DNA of 64,000 bases. Origin: Scybalocola_A sp900557175 (GTDB lineage: Bacteria > Bacillota > Clostridia > Lachnospirales > Lachnospiraceae). Positions 41,634 to 50,473 of the stretch are shown here, one piece after another (within the stretch, counting starts at the first letter, position 1; the number at the start of each line of letters is the position of its first letter). Made by a program: the position numbers and the translations under genes. Location of the stretch: contig CALADH010000089.1 in NCBI GenBank assembly GCA_937890745.1, forward strand, positions 1-64,000. Direction: 5' to 3'. The notes below the pieces were generated by a model. The model ran no database searches, was not told the DNA's origin, and saw nothing but the letters and a program-made list of their open reading frames with translations.

Positions 41634-42503
41634 ATGAAACAAAATATTTTTAAACCGAAAAATATACTGATGATTCTTCTCGGAAACACAATTATGGCGC
41701 TTGGTATTGCCACATTTGTCCTTCCCAACGGATTGATGACCGGCGGTACAACCGGCCTCGGTCTTATCGCAGACCATTTCCTTCATCTGCCGATTTCAAC
41801 CTTTGTATTTGTATTTAACGCCATTATGTTCACGCTGGGTGCTTTAATTATCGGCTGGGGATTTGCACTGACAACGCTGATCAGTTCATTTTACTACCCG
41901 ATTATTCTCGGTATTTTTCAAAAAATACCTTTTCTTGCGGAATTTACATCAGACCGGCTTTTATCTGTTATTTTTGCCGGCCTGATGATCGGTCTATCCA
42001 TCGGCATCGTCATCCGCGCCGGTGCCTCCACAGGCGGTATGGATATTCCGCCTTTAATCTTAAATAAAAAATTCGGACTGAATATATCCGTCATGCTCTA
42101 TGTTTTTGACTTCCTCATTCTGCTCGGACAGGCTGTATTTTCCGACAAAGAAGCGGTGCTTTACGGCATACTGCTCGTCCTTATTTACAGTATCGTCCTG
42201 AATAAGATTCTGCTGATCGGAAGCGCCCAGACACAGGTCAAAATTGTCAGCAAGCATTTCGAAGAAATTAATACGGCCATTATCGGCCGCCTTGACAGAG
42301 GTTCAACACTTCTGCACGCAGAAACAGGTTTTTTCAGAGACGAGCAGTCCGTTGTCCTCACTGTCGTTTCAAATCGCGAGCTTAATAAACTCAATGAGCT
42401 TGTCACACAGATTGATCCGAATGCATTCATGATTATTACAAACGTCAATCAGGTGCGGGGCAAAGGATTTACGCTGCCGAAAAAGCATGCCTCAAAAAAA
42501 TGA
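41634..42503 (+). CDS. YitT-family membrane protein
   Basis: A 289-residue protein with about five membrane segments in the first 180 residues (DUF161 pattern: LPNGLMTGGTTGLGLIADHFLHLPI and IVIRAGASTGGMDIPPLILNKKFG). A cytoplasmic DUF2179 domain ends it (GRLDRGSTLLHAETGFFRDEQSVVLTVVSNRELNKL). This is the standard YitT arrangement. Some relatives are linked to transport or metabolite sensing, but the function is not established. The ribosome site is AAAGGA, and the gene is probably attenuated by the terminator in its leader. Confidence 0.9.
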   Translation: MKQNIFKPKNILMILLGNTIMALGIATFVLPNGLMTGGTTGLGLIADHFLHLPISTFVFVFNAIMFTLGALIIGWGFALTTLISSFYYPIILGIFQKIPFLAEFTSDRLLSVIFAGLMIGLSIGIVIRAGASTGGMDIPPLILNKKFGLNISVMLYVFDFLILLGQAVFSDKEAVLYGILLVLIYSIVLNKILLIGSAQTQVKIVSKHFEEINTAIIGRLDRGSTLLHAETGFFRDEQSVVLTVVSNRELNKLNELVTQIDPNAFMIITNVNQVRGKGFTLPKKHASKK

Positions 42504-42519
42504 ATTTCGTAACATATAC

Positions 42520-42589
42520 AAACGCCAAACCAATATTTTGCCGGGCGTGCTGCTCAAATGCACGCTGTACAAAAATTGGTTTGGCGTTT
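42520..42589. repeat. 70-base multi-arm inverted repeat
   Basis: Outer arms AAACGCCAAACCAAT (42520-42534) and ATTGGTTTGGCGTTT (42575-42589) are perfect. Inside, TTTTG/CAAAA and GCGTGC/GCACGC also pair, separated by a 4-by-4 internal loop. The element lies between the YitT-type gene (+) and brnQ (-). It has only weak T content at its ends, so it is a poor terminator. It looks like a small mobile or structured element, though a role as convergent-gene terminator is possible. Confidence 0.6.
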
Positions 42590-42644
42590 ATATTATCACT
42601 CACTTCATGAGAAGATGCGCACTCTTTTTTATTTTGAAAAACTA

Positions 42645-43958
42645 TTAAATCCTTCTTTTCCGGCACAGTCTGTCGATGACAAGACCTGCAAAAAGTCCGG
42701 CTGCTGACGGAATAATCCAGCCAAAGCCCGCTTTATAAAACGGAATGTTTTGCATCAGCGGCGTAAGTACAGGAATTGTTATTTCCAAACCGTCAAGGAC
42801 GGCTATAATACTCGCAATGCCGCCGATTGTCACGGCGCCGACATGGGCGCTGCGGCAATCAGCGATCCATTTTTGCAGGCATGAAAAAATAATAAGCAAA
42901 ATTGCAATCGGATAAATGGCGTTGAGTACAGGCACCGAAAATTTTAAGATTGCATCAAGCCCCACATTGGCAATGACTGCCGATACTGCCGCGAACATAA
43001 AAACCCAGCTTTTATAGCTTATTTTGGGAAATACACTATTAAAGTATTTGCCGCAGCAGCTAAAAAGACCGACACACGTATTAAAACAGGCAATCACAAA
43101 AATAACGGCAAGAATAACGGCGCCTGTTTTCCCGAATAAAAGGCTGACCATTGCCGTCAATGTTTCCGTGCCGTTTGACGCGCCGGCAAATACTCCGCTG
43201 GAAGACATACCAACAAAGGCAAGCATGGCATACACTGACAAAAGCACAGCGCCGGCAATCCATCCGGCATGAATGGTTTCCCTCGTAACAAACTGTTCTT
43301 TCTCAACACCCTTTGCCCGGATATTCATGGCAATAATCATGCCGAAATTTAAGGCAGCCAGCGTGTCCATTGTCTGATAGCCGTCAAGAAAACCTTTCAC
43401 GACAGCGCCCTCACTGTACGCCGGCACCGGTACCGCGATATGATTTGCCCCGCCGAGAAGGCAGGCAAAAAACACGGCAGTAATTAATATGAGAAGTATC
43501 GGCGTCAGCCGCTTTCCGAGATATTCTGTCAGTTTTTCAGGATGCATGGCAACGATTAAAGCCGCAAAGAAGAAAATAATCGTATAGACAAGCTGAAATA
43601 CCGGCAGCCAGCTGCCGTCAAAAAAAGGCGTCACTGCCATTGAAAACGACGTGCTTGCCGTTCTCGGAATTGCAAGGCAGGGTCCGATCGCCAAATATAA
43701 AATCATAATATAGACAAACGCAAATTTCGGATGTACCCGCGAAGCAAGTTTATAAAGCCCGCCTGAGCGTGTCACTGCAACAACACCTAAGACAGGCAAA
43801 ACAACCGCACTTAATCCAAAGCCTATCAATGCCGCTGGCATACTCTTTCCGGCCTGAGCGCCCAAAAAGGGCGGAAATATAAGATTTCCCGCACCAAAAA
43901 ACATTGAAAACAATGTGATACCGATTAAAATACGGTTTTTGATATTAAATTTTTCCAT
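42645..43958 (-). CDS. brnQ: Branched-chain amino acid transporter BrnQ
   Basis: Sodium-coupled importer of Leu, Ile and Val (LIVCS family), 437 residues with about twelve membrane segments. The family start LIGITLFSMFFGAGNLIFPPFLG (residues about 10-32), AIGPCLAIPRTASTSFSM and FNTCVGLFSCCGKYFNSVFP are all present. I use the ATG at 43958 (MEKFNIKN) behind AAAGGAG; this overlaps the preceding gene by 14 bases. The frame extends to 43994 without support. Last gene of bcp-ogg-brnQ. Confidence 0.95.
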   Translation of the reverse strand: MEKFNIKNRILIGITLFSMFFGAGNLIFPPFLGAQAGKSMPAALIGFGLSAVVLPVLGVVAVTRSGGLYKLASRVHPKFAFVYIMILYLAIGPCLAIPRTASTSFSMAVTPFFDGSWLPVFQLVYTIIFFFAALIVAMHPEKLTEYLGKRLTPILLILITAVFFACLLGGANHIAVPVPAYSEGAVVKGFLDGYQTMDTLAALNFGMIIAMNIRAKGVEKEQFVTRETIHAGWIAGAVLLSVYAMLAFVGMSSSGVFAGASNGTETLTAMVSLLFGKTGAVILAVIFVIACFNTCVGLFSCCGKYFNSVFPKISYKSWVFMFAAVSAVIANVGLDAILKFSVPVLNAIYPIAILLIIFSCLQKWIADCRSAHVGAVTIGGIASIIAVLDGLEITIPVLTPLMQNIPFYKAGFGWIIPSAAGLFAGLVIDRLCRKRRI

Positions 43959-44784
43959 TTTTTTCTCCTTTAGCCGGCGGACACATGAAATCATAATAAA
44001 AAATATACTGCTGCATCAGCCCCTGACAGCCGCTGTAACGCCTGAATGGAAAACCTTTTTTATATTCTCTGTCCAAAACCTGTCTGATATGTGTATCCAC
44101 CGGAAATGCGCTCATTTGATGAAGGCCAAAAAGGCATATGCAGTCGGCAACCTTTGTGCCGACGCCGTAAAGTTCTAAAAGTGCTGTCTTTGCTTCCTTG
44201 TAAGGCATCAGCCTCACCTTTTCCAGATCAAAATGCCCTTCAAAAACATCTCGCGCCGTTTTCGCAATGTATTTACTTCTGTAGCCAAGATTCAGGCCAC
44301 GTAAATCCTCCTCAGAAGCAGCGGCAAGCGCCTCTGCTGTCGGAAAAGCATTATAAACAGTACCGTCTGCCGTTATCATCTGCTTTCCGTAATGAACGCA
44401 CAAGCTTTCAATACACTTTCGTATGCGTGCAATATTGTTCTGCTGGGAAATCAAAAAAGTAATGATCATCTCCCATAAATCCTGATTTAAAATTCGAATG
44501 CCGCTGCCAAATCCGGCAGCCGCTGTCAGGTAGCTGTCCTTAGGATTAATTTTCGCTCTGTAGCTTTCATAGTCCTCATCCAGCGCAAAATAATGCTTCC
44601 AAAAGTTTTCAAATGCTTCTTCGCTGCACAAAAACTGCCAGCCGTCATCACATCGCACAATTTCCGTATATTTATCCCCGGCACAGACCGTATAATGACC
44701 TTCCTTTTTCTCGCTCATACGAAAACACTGGCCGGACAGGTGGATCTGCCCCGCATCAAAATAATTTCCTGTATATTTTATCAT
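43945..44784 (-). CDS. 8-oxoguanine DNA glycosylase, Ogg1 type
   Basis: Base-excision repair glycosylase/lyase, 279 residues. There is an N-terminal OGG_N domain (residues 1-110) and a HhH-GPD domain with LLELYGVGTKVADCICLFGLHQMSAFPVDTHIRQVL. The Lys in GVGTKVADC (Schiff-base nucleophile of Ogg1) and the Asp in PVDTH are both kept, so it should be an active bifunctional enzyme. The sequence GVGTKVADCICL is the same as I recall for human OGG1. The start lies 15 bases after bcp, suggesting an oxidative-stress pair. Confidence 0.93.
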   Translation of the reverse strand: MIKYTGNYFDAGQIHLSGQCFRMSEKKEGHYTVCAGDKYTEIVRCDDGWQFLCSEEAFENFWKHYFALDEDYESYRAKINPKDSYLTAAAGFGSGIRILNQDLWEMIITFLISQQNNIARIRKCIESLCVHYGKQMITADGTVYNAFPTAEALAAASEEDLRGLNLGYRSKYIAKTARDVFEGHFDLEKVRLMPYKEAKTALLELYGVGTKVADCICLFGLHQMSAFPVDTHIRQVLDREYKKGFPFRRYSGCQGLMQQYIFYYDFMCPPAKGEKNGKI

Positions 44785-44799
44785 CTGTATGTCCCCGGA

Positions 44800-45255
44800 T
44801 TAATCAAGCATTGAAAGCATCTGCTTTGCATTTTCAGCCGGCTTTACCTTTTCAAAAGCCGCGCTTATCATCCCTTCTTCATCAATAAGATAGCTTGAAC
44901 GGACAACGCCCATCACCTTTTTACCGTACATATTTTTCTCTTTCCATACATCATACGCCTGAATTGTCTCAAGCGTCGTATCTGACAATAGAATAAACGG
45001 AAGCTCATACTTTTGCTCAAACTTTTTATGGGAAGCCGTACTGTCCTTGCTTATGCCAATAACAACTGCATCCTTTGCCGCAAACAGCGGATAATTTTGT
45101 GCATAGCTGCACGCCTGTGTTGTACAGCCCGGTGTATTATCCTTCGGATAAAAATACAGTATGACCTTTTTACCGATAAAATCTGAAAGATGCACAACCT
45201 CTCCATTCTGATTCTCAAGCGCAAACTCCGGCGCCTTAACACCAACTTCTAACAT
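44800..45255 (-). CDS. bcp: Thiol peroxidase, Bcp/PrxQ type
   Basis: A 151-residue peroxiredoxin that reduces hydroperoxides using thioredoxin. The peroxidatic Cys is in YPKDNTPGCTTQACSYAQNY near residue 46, and the second Cys five residues on is typical of the PrxQ group. The downstream Arg of the active site is in MGVVRSSYLID. Normal length. The ribosome site is GGAGG. It precedes the Ogg-type glycosylase and brnQ in a tight run. Confidence 0.95.
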   Translation of the reverse strand: MLEVGVKAPEFALENQNGEVVHLSDFIGKKVILYFYPKDNTPGCTTQACSYAQNYPLFAAKDAVVIGISKDSTASHKKFEQKYELPFILLSDTTLETIQAYDVWKEKNMYGKKVMGVVRSSYLIDEEGMISAAFEKVKPAENAKQMLSMLD

Positions 45256-45323
45256 ATTTCTACCTCCGATTTTTTTGTCAGCATCACATACGATACTGCC
45301 TTTATATCCTAAAAATATAGAAA

Positions 45324-45349
45324 GCCTGTCTGAACAACTTCAGACAGGC
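45324..45349 (-). terminator. Intrinsic terminator of the SseB-family gene
   Basis: A perfect 11-base stem GCCTGTCTGAA/TTCAGACAGGC with a 4-base loop, followed in minus-strand sense by TTTCTATATTTTT. It lies just after the stop at 45358. Confidence 0.85.
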
Positions 45350-45357
45350 CACTTACA

Positions 45358-46110
45358 TTACTGTCTTGTCAAATTTTCAATCTGTTCTTTTGATAAAATC
45401 AGATTAAATCCTAAAGGATTTATGGCAAAACCATCGACTTCTTTCAAAAGGTATTTTGACAAATCCATAAACTTAATGCGTAAAAGCTGCAGCTTCTTAC
45501 CTTTTGTAAACTTCTCAGCTTCCATAGAATCTGTAAAAAACGGCTGAAAAGGCTTCTGCTCCCTGTTCTTCATACATGGTATGTTGAATCTGTTTTCTGC
45601 CGGCTCAACAGCCATAAGAATATCTGAACGCCTTAAATTTGCTATAACTTCTTCTTCCAGTGCCTTTAATTTCTCCTTATTTCTCTGATCATTTTCAACA
45701 GGCATTCTTAATTCCTGCATGAAATAAAGACCTGAAAGCTGCAGCGACTGATTAAGTAAAGGCCGCTTTTCTTCCGGAAGCTTGTCCATATTAAAGGTTA
45801 CAATCTGATCCATCTCAAGCTTTACATGCTCTCCGTCAATATAAAAATCAATTGTATCGATTCCCATGGCATAAAGTACCGAAAAGAAACTTGTATATTC
45901 TGATTTAGGCACTTTCATCCCCATAATCATGATTTTTTCATCACGTTTGCTTTTTGCAAAATTTTTCTCGTCTTCTTCGGCTGCAAAAAAATGTACTTCA
46001 TCATCAAAGCTTTCTTCATCACAGGTTACATACGGCATATTTGTCGCCTGTGCATAAGCAACAAAAAAAGCTTCCGCCTGTAATAACTGCTTTGCTGCTG
46101 TTTGTTTATC
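45358..46110 (-). CDS. SseB-family protein
   Basis: A 250-residue soluble protein. The C-terminal stretch KYLLKEVDGFAINPLGFNLILSKEQIENL matches the SseB motif around INP-G-NL-L. The N-terminal part contains SEYTSFFSVLYAMGIDTIDFYIDGE, which resembles the SseB substrate-like fold (DxxxF.s). SseB-type proteins in Gram-positives are poorly understood and have been tied to secretion only in enterobacteria, so no function is assigned. The start is ATG at 46110 behind GAGAGGAT. It is a single-gene unit with its own promoter, a leader hairpin and a strong terminator. Confidence 0.75.
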   Translation of the reverse strand, partial: DKQTAAKQLLQAEAFFVAYAQATNMPYVTCDEESFDDEVHFFAAEEDEKNFAKSKRDEKIMIMGMKVPKSEYTSFFSVLYAMGIDTIDFYIDGEHVKLEMDQIVTFNMDKLPEEKRPLLNQSLQLSGLYFMQELRMPVENDQRNKEKLKALEEEVIANLRRSDILMAVEPAENRFNIPCMKNREQKPFQPFFTDSMEAEKFTKGKKLQLLRIKFMDLSKYLLKEVDGFAINPLGFNLILSKEQIENLTRQ

Positions 46111-46152
46111 CATATCACTACTATCCTCTCGTGAAATTCTCAATATGTCAAA

Positions 46153-46184
46153 ACGGCTCCAGATAAATATTTATCTAAAGCCGT
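46153..46184 (-). promoter_or_regulatory. Hairpin in the SseB-gene leader
   Basis: ACGGCT/AGCCGT outer stem and AGATAAATATTTATCT inner palindrome, separated by a 2-by-2 mismatch, followed in transcript sense by TTTTG. It begins only about 8 bases after the predicted transcription start, so it could be an early attenuator or a 5'-end stabiliser. Confidence 0.4.
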
Positions 46185-46198
46185 CCGGCTCTTACACT

Positions 46199-46227
46199 AT
46201 TATACAGCCTTGGGGAAGATTCGTAAA
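46199..46227 (-). promoter_or_regulatory. Promoter of the SseB-family gene
   Basis: Minus-strand TTTACG (46222-46227), 17-base spacer, TATAAT (46199-46204), in the gap after punA. Confidence 0.6.
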
Positions 46228-46255
46228 GTAAAAAGAACTGCTGTCTGTCTACTTT

Positions 46256-47077
46256 TTAAATTCCTGTCACAATTCCCGTCACAAGCGCCTTAAATTGCTT
46301 GGACACTCTGTCGGCTGTTTCCTGTACCTCTGCGTGGTTTAATTTTTCCTTTGTCATTCCTGCCGCAAGATTTGTAATGCAGGAAATACCGCACACTTCA
46401 AGTCCCATATGGCGGGCTGCGGCCGCCTCACAGGCTGTACTCATACCGACAGCATCCGCGCCGAGTATTCTGCATGCTTTCACTTCCGCCGGTGTTTCAT
46501 AGCATGGTCCTGTCAGCTGCATATACACGCCTTCCTTAAGACCAATGCCCATATCCGCCGCCGTCTTTTTAATAATCTCCTGCATACGTCTGCTGTAAAC
46601 CTCACTCATATCCGGGAAACGCACGCCAAGCTCATCAATATTTTCACCAATTAAAGGACTTGGCACATTCATTGTAATGTGATCGGTAATCATCATAAAA
46701 TCGCCCGGCTTAAAATCAAAATTCACACCGCCGGCCGCATTTGTGAGAATTAATTTTTTTGCACCTAAAAGTCCCATAAGCCGTGTCGGAAGCACAACAT
46801 CTGTCATCGGGTAGCCCTCATAAAAATGAACGCGTCCCTGCATAATGACAACCGGCACATTTTCCACATAACCAAAGACAAAGCGTCCTTTATGGCCAGC
46901 CACTGTCGATGTCGGAAAACCTTCGATATCTGTATAGTCAACTGTCTGCTCGATTTTAATACCATCGGCATAGTCCCCAAGCCCCGAACCTAAAATCAGG
47001 GCAACCTCCGGTTTAAAATCAACTTTCTTTTTCAGACTTTCAAAACATGTCATTAATTTTTCATATACTTTATTCAT
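46256..47077 (-). CDS. punA: Purine-nucleoside phosphorylase (trimeric, inosine/guanosine type)
   Basis: Splits purine nucleosides with phosphate into base and (deoxy)ribose 1-phosphate. The 273-residue protein has the PNP/MTAP pattern: GSGLGDYADGI, GHKGRFVFG, MQGRVHFYEGYPM, LTNAAGGVN (phosphate and base contacts) and VGMSTACEA. Size and motifs fit the trimeric PNP-I type rather than DeoD. The start is ATG at 47077 behind AGGAGG, ten bases after the Crp-family gene. It is the last gene of the nucleoside operon. Confidence 0.94.
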   Translation of the reverse strand: MNKVYEKLMTCFESLKKKVDFKPEVALILGSGLGDYADGIKIEQTVDYTDIEGFPTSTVAGHKGRFVFGYVENVPVVIMQGRVHFYEGYPMTDVVLPTRLMGLLGAKKLILTNAAGGVNFDFKPGDFMMITDHITMNVPSPLIGENIDELGVRFPDMSEVYSRRMQEIIKKTAADMGIGLKEGVYMQLTGPCYETPAEVKACRILGADAVGMSTACEAAAARHMGLEVCGISCITNLAAGMTKEKLNHAEVQETADRVSKQFKALVTGIVTGI

Positions 47078-47087
47078 CACTTGCCTC

Positions 47088-47816
47088 CTATCTGTCCTGC
47101 TCGGCAGATTCAATCAGCGCCTTCAAATTTTCGTACTGCTGTCTGTCAATATAAATCTGATGTCCCTCTTTTGTAATAAGACCTTCCTCCGAAAATTTTC
47201 TGACAGCCCGGTTAATTGTTTTGACACAAAGTCCCGTGGCATTTGATAAGTCCTGCCGGCTGCCGCGCACCTTTAGCACACCGTTTTTGGCATACCGCTC
47301 AAACCGCTCCTTAAACAGCATCGCCAGACGGCTCGGCCCCTGCAAAAACAGAAGCTCCCTGCTTTTGCGGCAATCCTCAAAAAGATATTCGCCAACACAT
47401 TTTGCCTCATGCTTCAGGGCATAAATATCCGAGCGCATCCACCGCTCAAAAATATTTTTCGGTATTTTGACAACGATACACCGCGTCACTGTCCGAAGCG
47501 TCGTCCGATACGTATCCAAATCCATAATAAATTCCATGCCGCCCATAGCGTATACTTTATCGAACCGCATAAATTCATAGGTAATGCCGAAAAATCTGTA
47601 ATCAACCGCTTCAATTGTACCGCTTCCGATAAAAAATATATTTTCTACAGGCATATTTTCCCGGACTAAAATCGTCCCGGCCTCCATCTCCATAATCTGA
47701 AAAGAGTCTAAAAGCCAAAGCGGCGCTGTTTTAAAATAGGTTTTAAACTGTTCCTGTCTGTCCTTATCCACATTTTTTAAGAACGGCAGTGCCTCGTATA
47801 ATGTTTTATACCCCAT
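47088..47816 (-). CDS. Crp/Fnr-family transcriptional regulator
   Basis: A 242-residue regulator with an N-terminal cyclic-nucleotide-binding-like jelly roll (residues about 20-135: MEMEAGTILVRENMPVENIFFIGSGTIEAV). A C-terminal Crp helix-turn-helix follows (GSRQDLSNATGLCVKTINRAVRKFSEEGLI). No Cys cluster for an Fnr-type Fe-S centre is seen. The jelly roll lacks the full cAMP phosphate cassette, so the ligand is unknown. It is embedded between deoB and punA, 21 bases from deoB, which suggests control of this nucleoside operon. A perfect palindrome upstream of the operon (57032-57045) is a candidate site. Confidence 0.88.
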   Translation of the reverse strand: MGYKTLYEALPFLKNVDKDRQEQFKTYFKTAPLWLLDSFQIMEMEAGTILVRENMPVENIFFIGSGTIEAVDYRFFGITYEFMRFDKVYAMGGMEFIMDLDTYRTTLRTVTRCIVVKIPKNIFERWMRSDIYALKHEAKCVGEYLFEDCRKSRELLFLQGPSRLAMLFKERFERYAKNGVLKVRGSRQDLSNATGLCVKTINRAVRKFSEEGLITKEGHQIYIDRQQYENLKALIESAEQDR

Positions 47817-47837
47817 AATACTTTACTCCCGCTGTCT

Positions 47838-49028
47838 TTAAACGAATGCCTTTAACATAGAGCTGCCAATTGTATGCTCAGGCATCGCCACGCCGAAATT
47901 TTCCGCAATCGAAGCGCCGATGACTGCAAAGCTGTCTGCCTCCGGCACAGGTCCGCCGCCTTCCATCGACTTTGAATAAGCAATTAAAGGTACATATTCT
48001 CTCGTATGATCCGTCCCTGTATACGTCGGATCATTGCCGTGATCGGCTGTAATCAAAAGCAAGTCGTCGTCGCGAAGCTTATCCAGAAGCTCGCCCAGCT
48101 TTTTATCAAACTTTTCAATCTCAGCGCCGTAGCCTTCCGGATTTCTCCGGTGTCCCCAAAGAGCATCGAAATCAACAAGATTTACAAAGCAAAGGCCTTT
48201 AAAATCCTCATCACACAGCTCAAGTGTCTGTATCATCCCGTGCACTGAGCTGTCCGAATGGTATGTTTTTGTGATACCCTCACCGCAGAAAATATCATTG
48301 ATCTTCCCGACGCCGATCACATCAAGTCCGGCATCGCAAAGTGCATTCAACGCTGTTTTGCCTGTCGGTTTTAAGGCATAGTCATGACGGTTGCTTGTCC
48401 GCTTAAACTCACCTTTTTTCTTTCCGACATAAGGCCGGGCAATGACGCGGCCGACACGCCATTCATCCTTCATTGTAATCTCTCTTGCAATTTCACAGCA
48501 GCGGTAAAGATTGTCCAGATCAAAGGTTTCCTCGTTGCCGCATATTTGAAGCACCGAGTCCGCCGATGTATACACAATCATCGCCCCTGTATTGATTTCT
48601 TCCTCACCAAGCTCCTCGATAATTTCCGTACCACTGGCACTCTTATTACCGATGACGCGCTTGCCGCACCGGCGCTCAAGTTCTTGGATAAGCTCCGGTG
48701 GAAATCCGTTTTCCGTAAATGTAATGAAAGGCTTCTCTGTCTTAATGCCCATCATTTCCCAGTGTCCGGTCATCGTATCCTTTCCGTTGCTCGCTTCCTT
48801 AAGGCGCGTATAACGGCCAAGCGGTTTATCGGCAGCTTTCATGCTGCCGCCGCCGTGAAGATTAATCATCCCAAGCTTTTGAAGATTCGGAATATCCAAT
48901 GTTCCGAGTTTATTTAAAATATGGCCGAACGTATCAACACCGTCATCGCCAAACTTCCCGGCATCGGGCATCGCCCCGATACCGAGAGAGTCAAGAACAA
49001 TCACAAATATCCGTTTATATTTTTCCAT
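47838..49028 (-). CDS. deoB: Phosphopentomutase
   Basis: Interconverts (deoxy)ribose 1-phosphate and 5-phosphate. The 396-residue alkaline-phosphatase-superfamily protein starts RIFVIVLDSLGIGAMPDA (metal-binding Asp), has KDTMTGHWEMMG with the phosphorylated Thr, and ends with the metal cluster ITADHGNDPTYTGTDHTRE. All motifs are complete. The ribosome site is AGGAGG. It takes the products of punA, udp and deoC substrates in the same operon. Confidence 0.97.
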   Translation of the reverse strand: MEKYKRIFVIVLDSLGIGAMPDAGKFGDDGVDTFGHILNKLGTLDIPNLQKLGMINLHGGGSMKAADKPLGRYTRLKEASNGKDTMTGHWEMMGIKTEKPFITFTENGFPPELIQELERRCGKRVIGNKSASGTEIIEELGEEEINTGAMIVYTSADSVLQICGNEETFDLDNLYRCCEIAREITMKDEWRVGRVIARPYVGKKKGEFKRTSNRHDYALKPTGKTALNALCDAGLDVIGVGKINDIFCGEGITKTYHSDSSVHGMIQTLELCDEDFKGLCFVNLVDFDALWGHRRNPEGYGAEIEKFDKKLGELLDKLRDDDLLLITADHGNDPTYTGTDHTREYVPLIAYSKSMEGGGPVPEADSFAVIGASIAENFGVAMPEHTIGSSMLKAFV

Positions 49029-49037
49029 GCTGACCTC

Positions 49038-50015
49038 CTAAGCCTTCACTAATTTTTTGTACAGCTTCTGCTTCATATCATCATCCGCAAAGGCCGTATC
49101 TGCCGCATTCTGTATGATGCGAAGCACCTGTGCATCCGTCACGCCGTACGTTTTTTGTATAAAATCAAATTCTCTTGTCAAAGACGTATTGCTGACCGTC
49201 CGGTTATCCGTATTGACAGAAACTAAAAGTCCCTCATCCAAAAACAAACCGATCGGATAATCCGCTGTACTTTGTACAGCCTTTGTCTGTAAATTGCTGA
49301 TCGGACACATCTCAACACCGGTGCCGGCCGCTCTCACCATTTTTCGGACATCCTTATCAAGCCTCATGGCGATGCCGTGACCGATTCTTTTGGCACCGGC
49401 TTCAATGGCATCGGCAATATTGACTGTGCTGCCGCATTCCCCGGCATGAATTGTAAACGGCATTCCAAGAGCCTTTGTTTTTTGAAACAAATCCATAAAT
49501 GCGCTCATCGGGTAAAGACTTTCCGCGCCCGCCAAATCTGCAGCACAAACACCGGCGCCTAAAAATTCCCGTGCAGTTTTAATCATTTTAAAATTATCTT
49601 CTTCACTGTGATGGCGCATCGCACACGTAATCACATTATAATCAACGCCAAAGGCTTTTCGCCCGCACTCAAGTCCGGCAAGAAGTGCTTCAAGCACCGC
49701 CCGCGTATCCATGCCTTTCCCGACTGATAAAAGCGGGGCAAAACGAATTTCCGCATAACAGACATTTTCCTCATGCATTGTCCGGAGGACATCATAACCC
49801 GCATCAAAAAGTCCTTTTTCATCCTGAATACAACTGCACGGCAGCTCAAACTTTTCAAGATACTCCACAAGGCTTTCACAGTCATCCGATACTGAAAGCT
49901 CCGCTTGTGATACTTCGCGCTGCAGATGGCTCTCCATAAATGCTCTGCTTAATGAGCCGTCCAAATGGCAGTGCAGCTCAACTTTTGGAAGCTGCTTTAA
50001 TTGTTCAATCGTCAT
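49038..50015 (-). CDS. add: Adenosine deaminase
   Basis: Zinc enzyme converting (deoxy)adenosine to (deoxy)inosine, 325 residues. Motifs: LPKVELHCHLDGSL (first zinc pair), TIHAGECGS (zinc His and catalytic Glu), RIGHGIAM, CPISNLQTKAV, and SVNTDNRTVSNT. In the last of these the usual DDP motif is DN, but the zinc Asp is kept. The start is ATG at 50015 behind GGGGAG. It feeds inosine to punA. Confidence 0.93.
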   Translation of the reverse strand: MTIEQLKQLPKVELHCHLDGSLSRAFMESHLQREVSQAELSVSDDCESLVEYLEKFELPCSCIQDEKGLFDAGYDVLRTMHEENVCYAEIRFAPLLSVGKGMDTRAVLEALLAGLECGRKAFGVDYNVITCAMRHHSEEDNFKMIKTAREFLGAGVCAADLAGAESLYPMSAFMDLFQKTKALGMPFTIHAGECGSTVNIADAIEAGAKRIGHGIAMRLDKDVRKMVRAAGTGVEMCPISNLQTKAVQSTADYPIGLFLDEGLLVSVNTDNRTVSNTSLTREFDFIQKTYGVTDAQVLRIIQNAADTAFADDDMKQKLYKKLVKA

Positions 50016-50019
50016 CGTC

Positions 50020-50457
50020 TCATCTCCCCTGCACTATTTTTCCAAGATTTTCAGGTCCGAAGCCAAGCGGCAGCAATTCTTTTAACGTATAAATGTCATA
50101 CTTCTCTCGATTGACGGCAAGAATGATTAAAAATGTATCCGGATCACAAAATTCTTCCATCACCTGACGGCAGACGCCGCACGGCGCAGCATACGATGTC
50201 GGTACGCCGTCCATGCCGCCCACAATACAAATGGCTTTAAATGCCCGCTCGCCCTCACTGACTGCCTTAAAAATAGCTGTCCGCTCCGCACAGTTTGTCG
50301 GCGTATACGAAGCATTTTCAATATTACAGCCCGTATAAAGCTTACCGTTTTTTGTTAAAAGCGCGGCGCCGACTTTAAAACCCGAATAAGGTGCATAAGC
50401 ATAAGAAAGCTGTGCCATTGCAGCATCAATCATTTCATCAATAAGCTTTTTGTCCAT
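50020..50457 (-). CDS. cdd: Cytidine deaminase
   Basis: Converts (deoxy)cytidine to (deoxy)uridine, 145 residues, tetrameric type. The zinc site is NCAERTAIF (Cys and catalytic Glu) with PCGVCRQVMEEF supplying the two other Cys ligands. The start is ATG at 50457 behind GGAGG. It supplies uridine to the phosphorylase upstream. Confidence 0.96.
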   Translation of the reverse strand: MDKKLIDEMIDAAMAQLSYAYAPYSGFKVGAALLTKNGKLYTGCNIENASYTPTNCAERTAIFKAVSEGERAFKAICIVGGMDGVPTSYAAPCGVCRQVMEEFCDPDTFLIILAVNREKYDIYTLKELLPLGFGPENLGKIVQGR

Positions 50458-50473
50458 CACATACCTCCGCACA

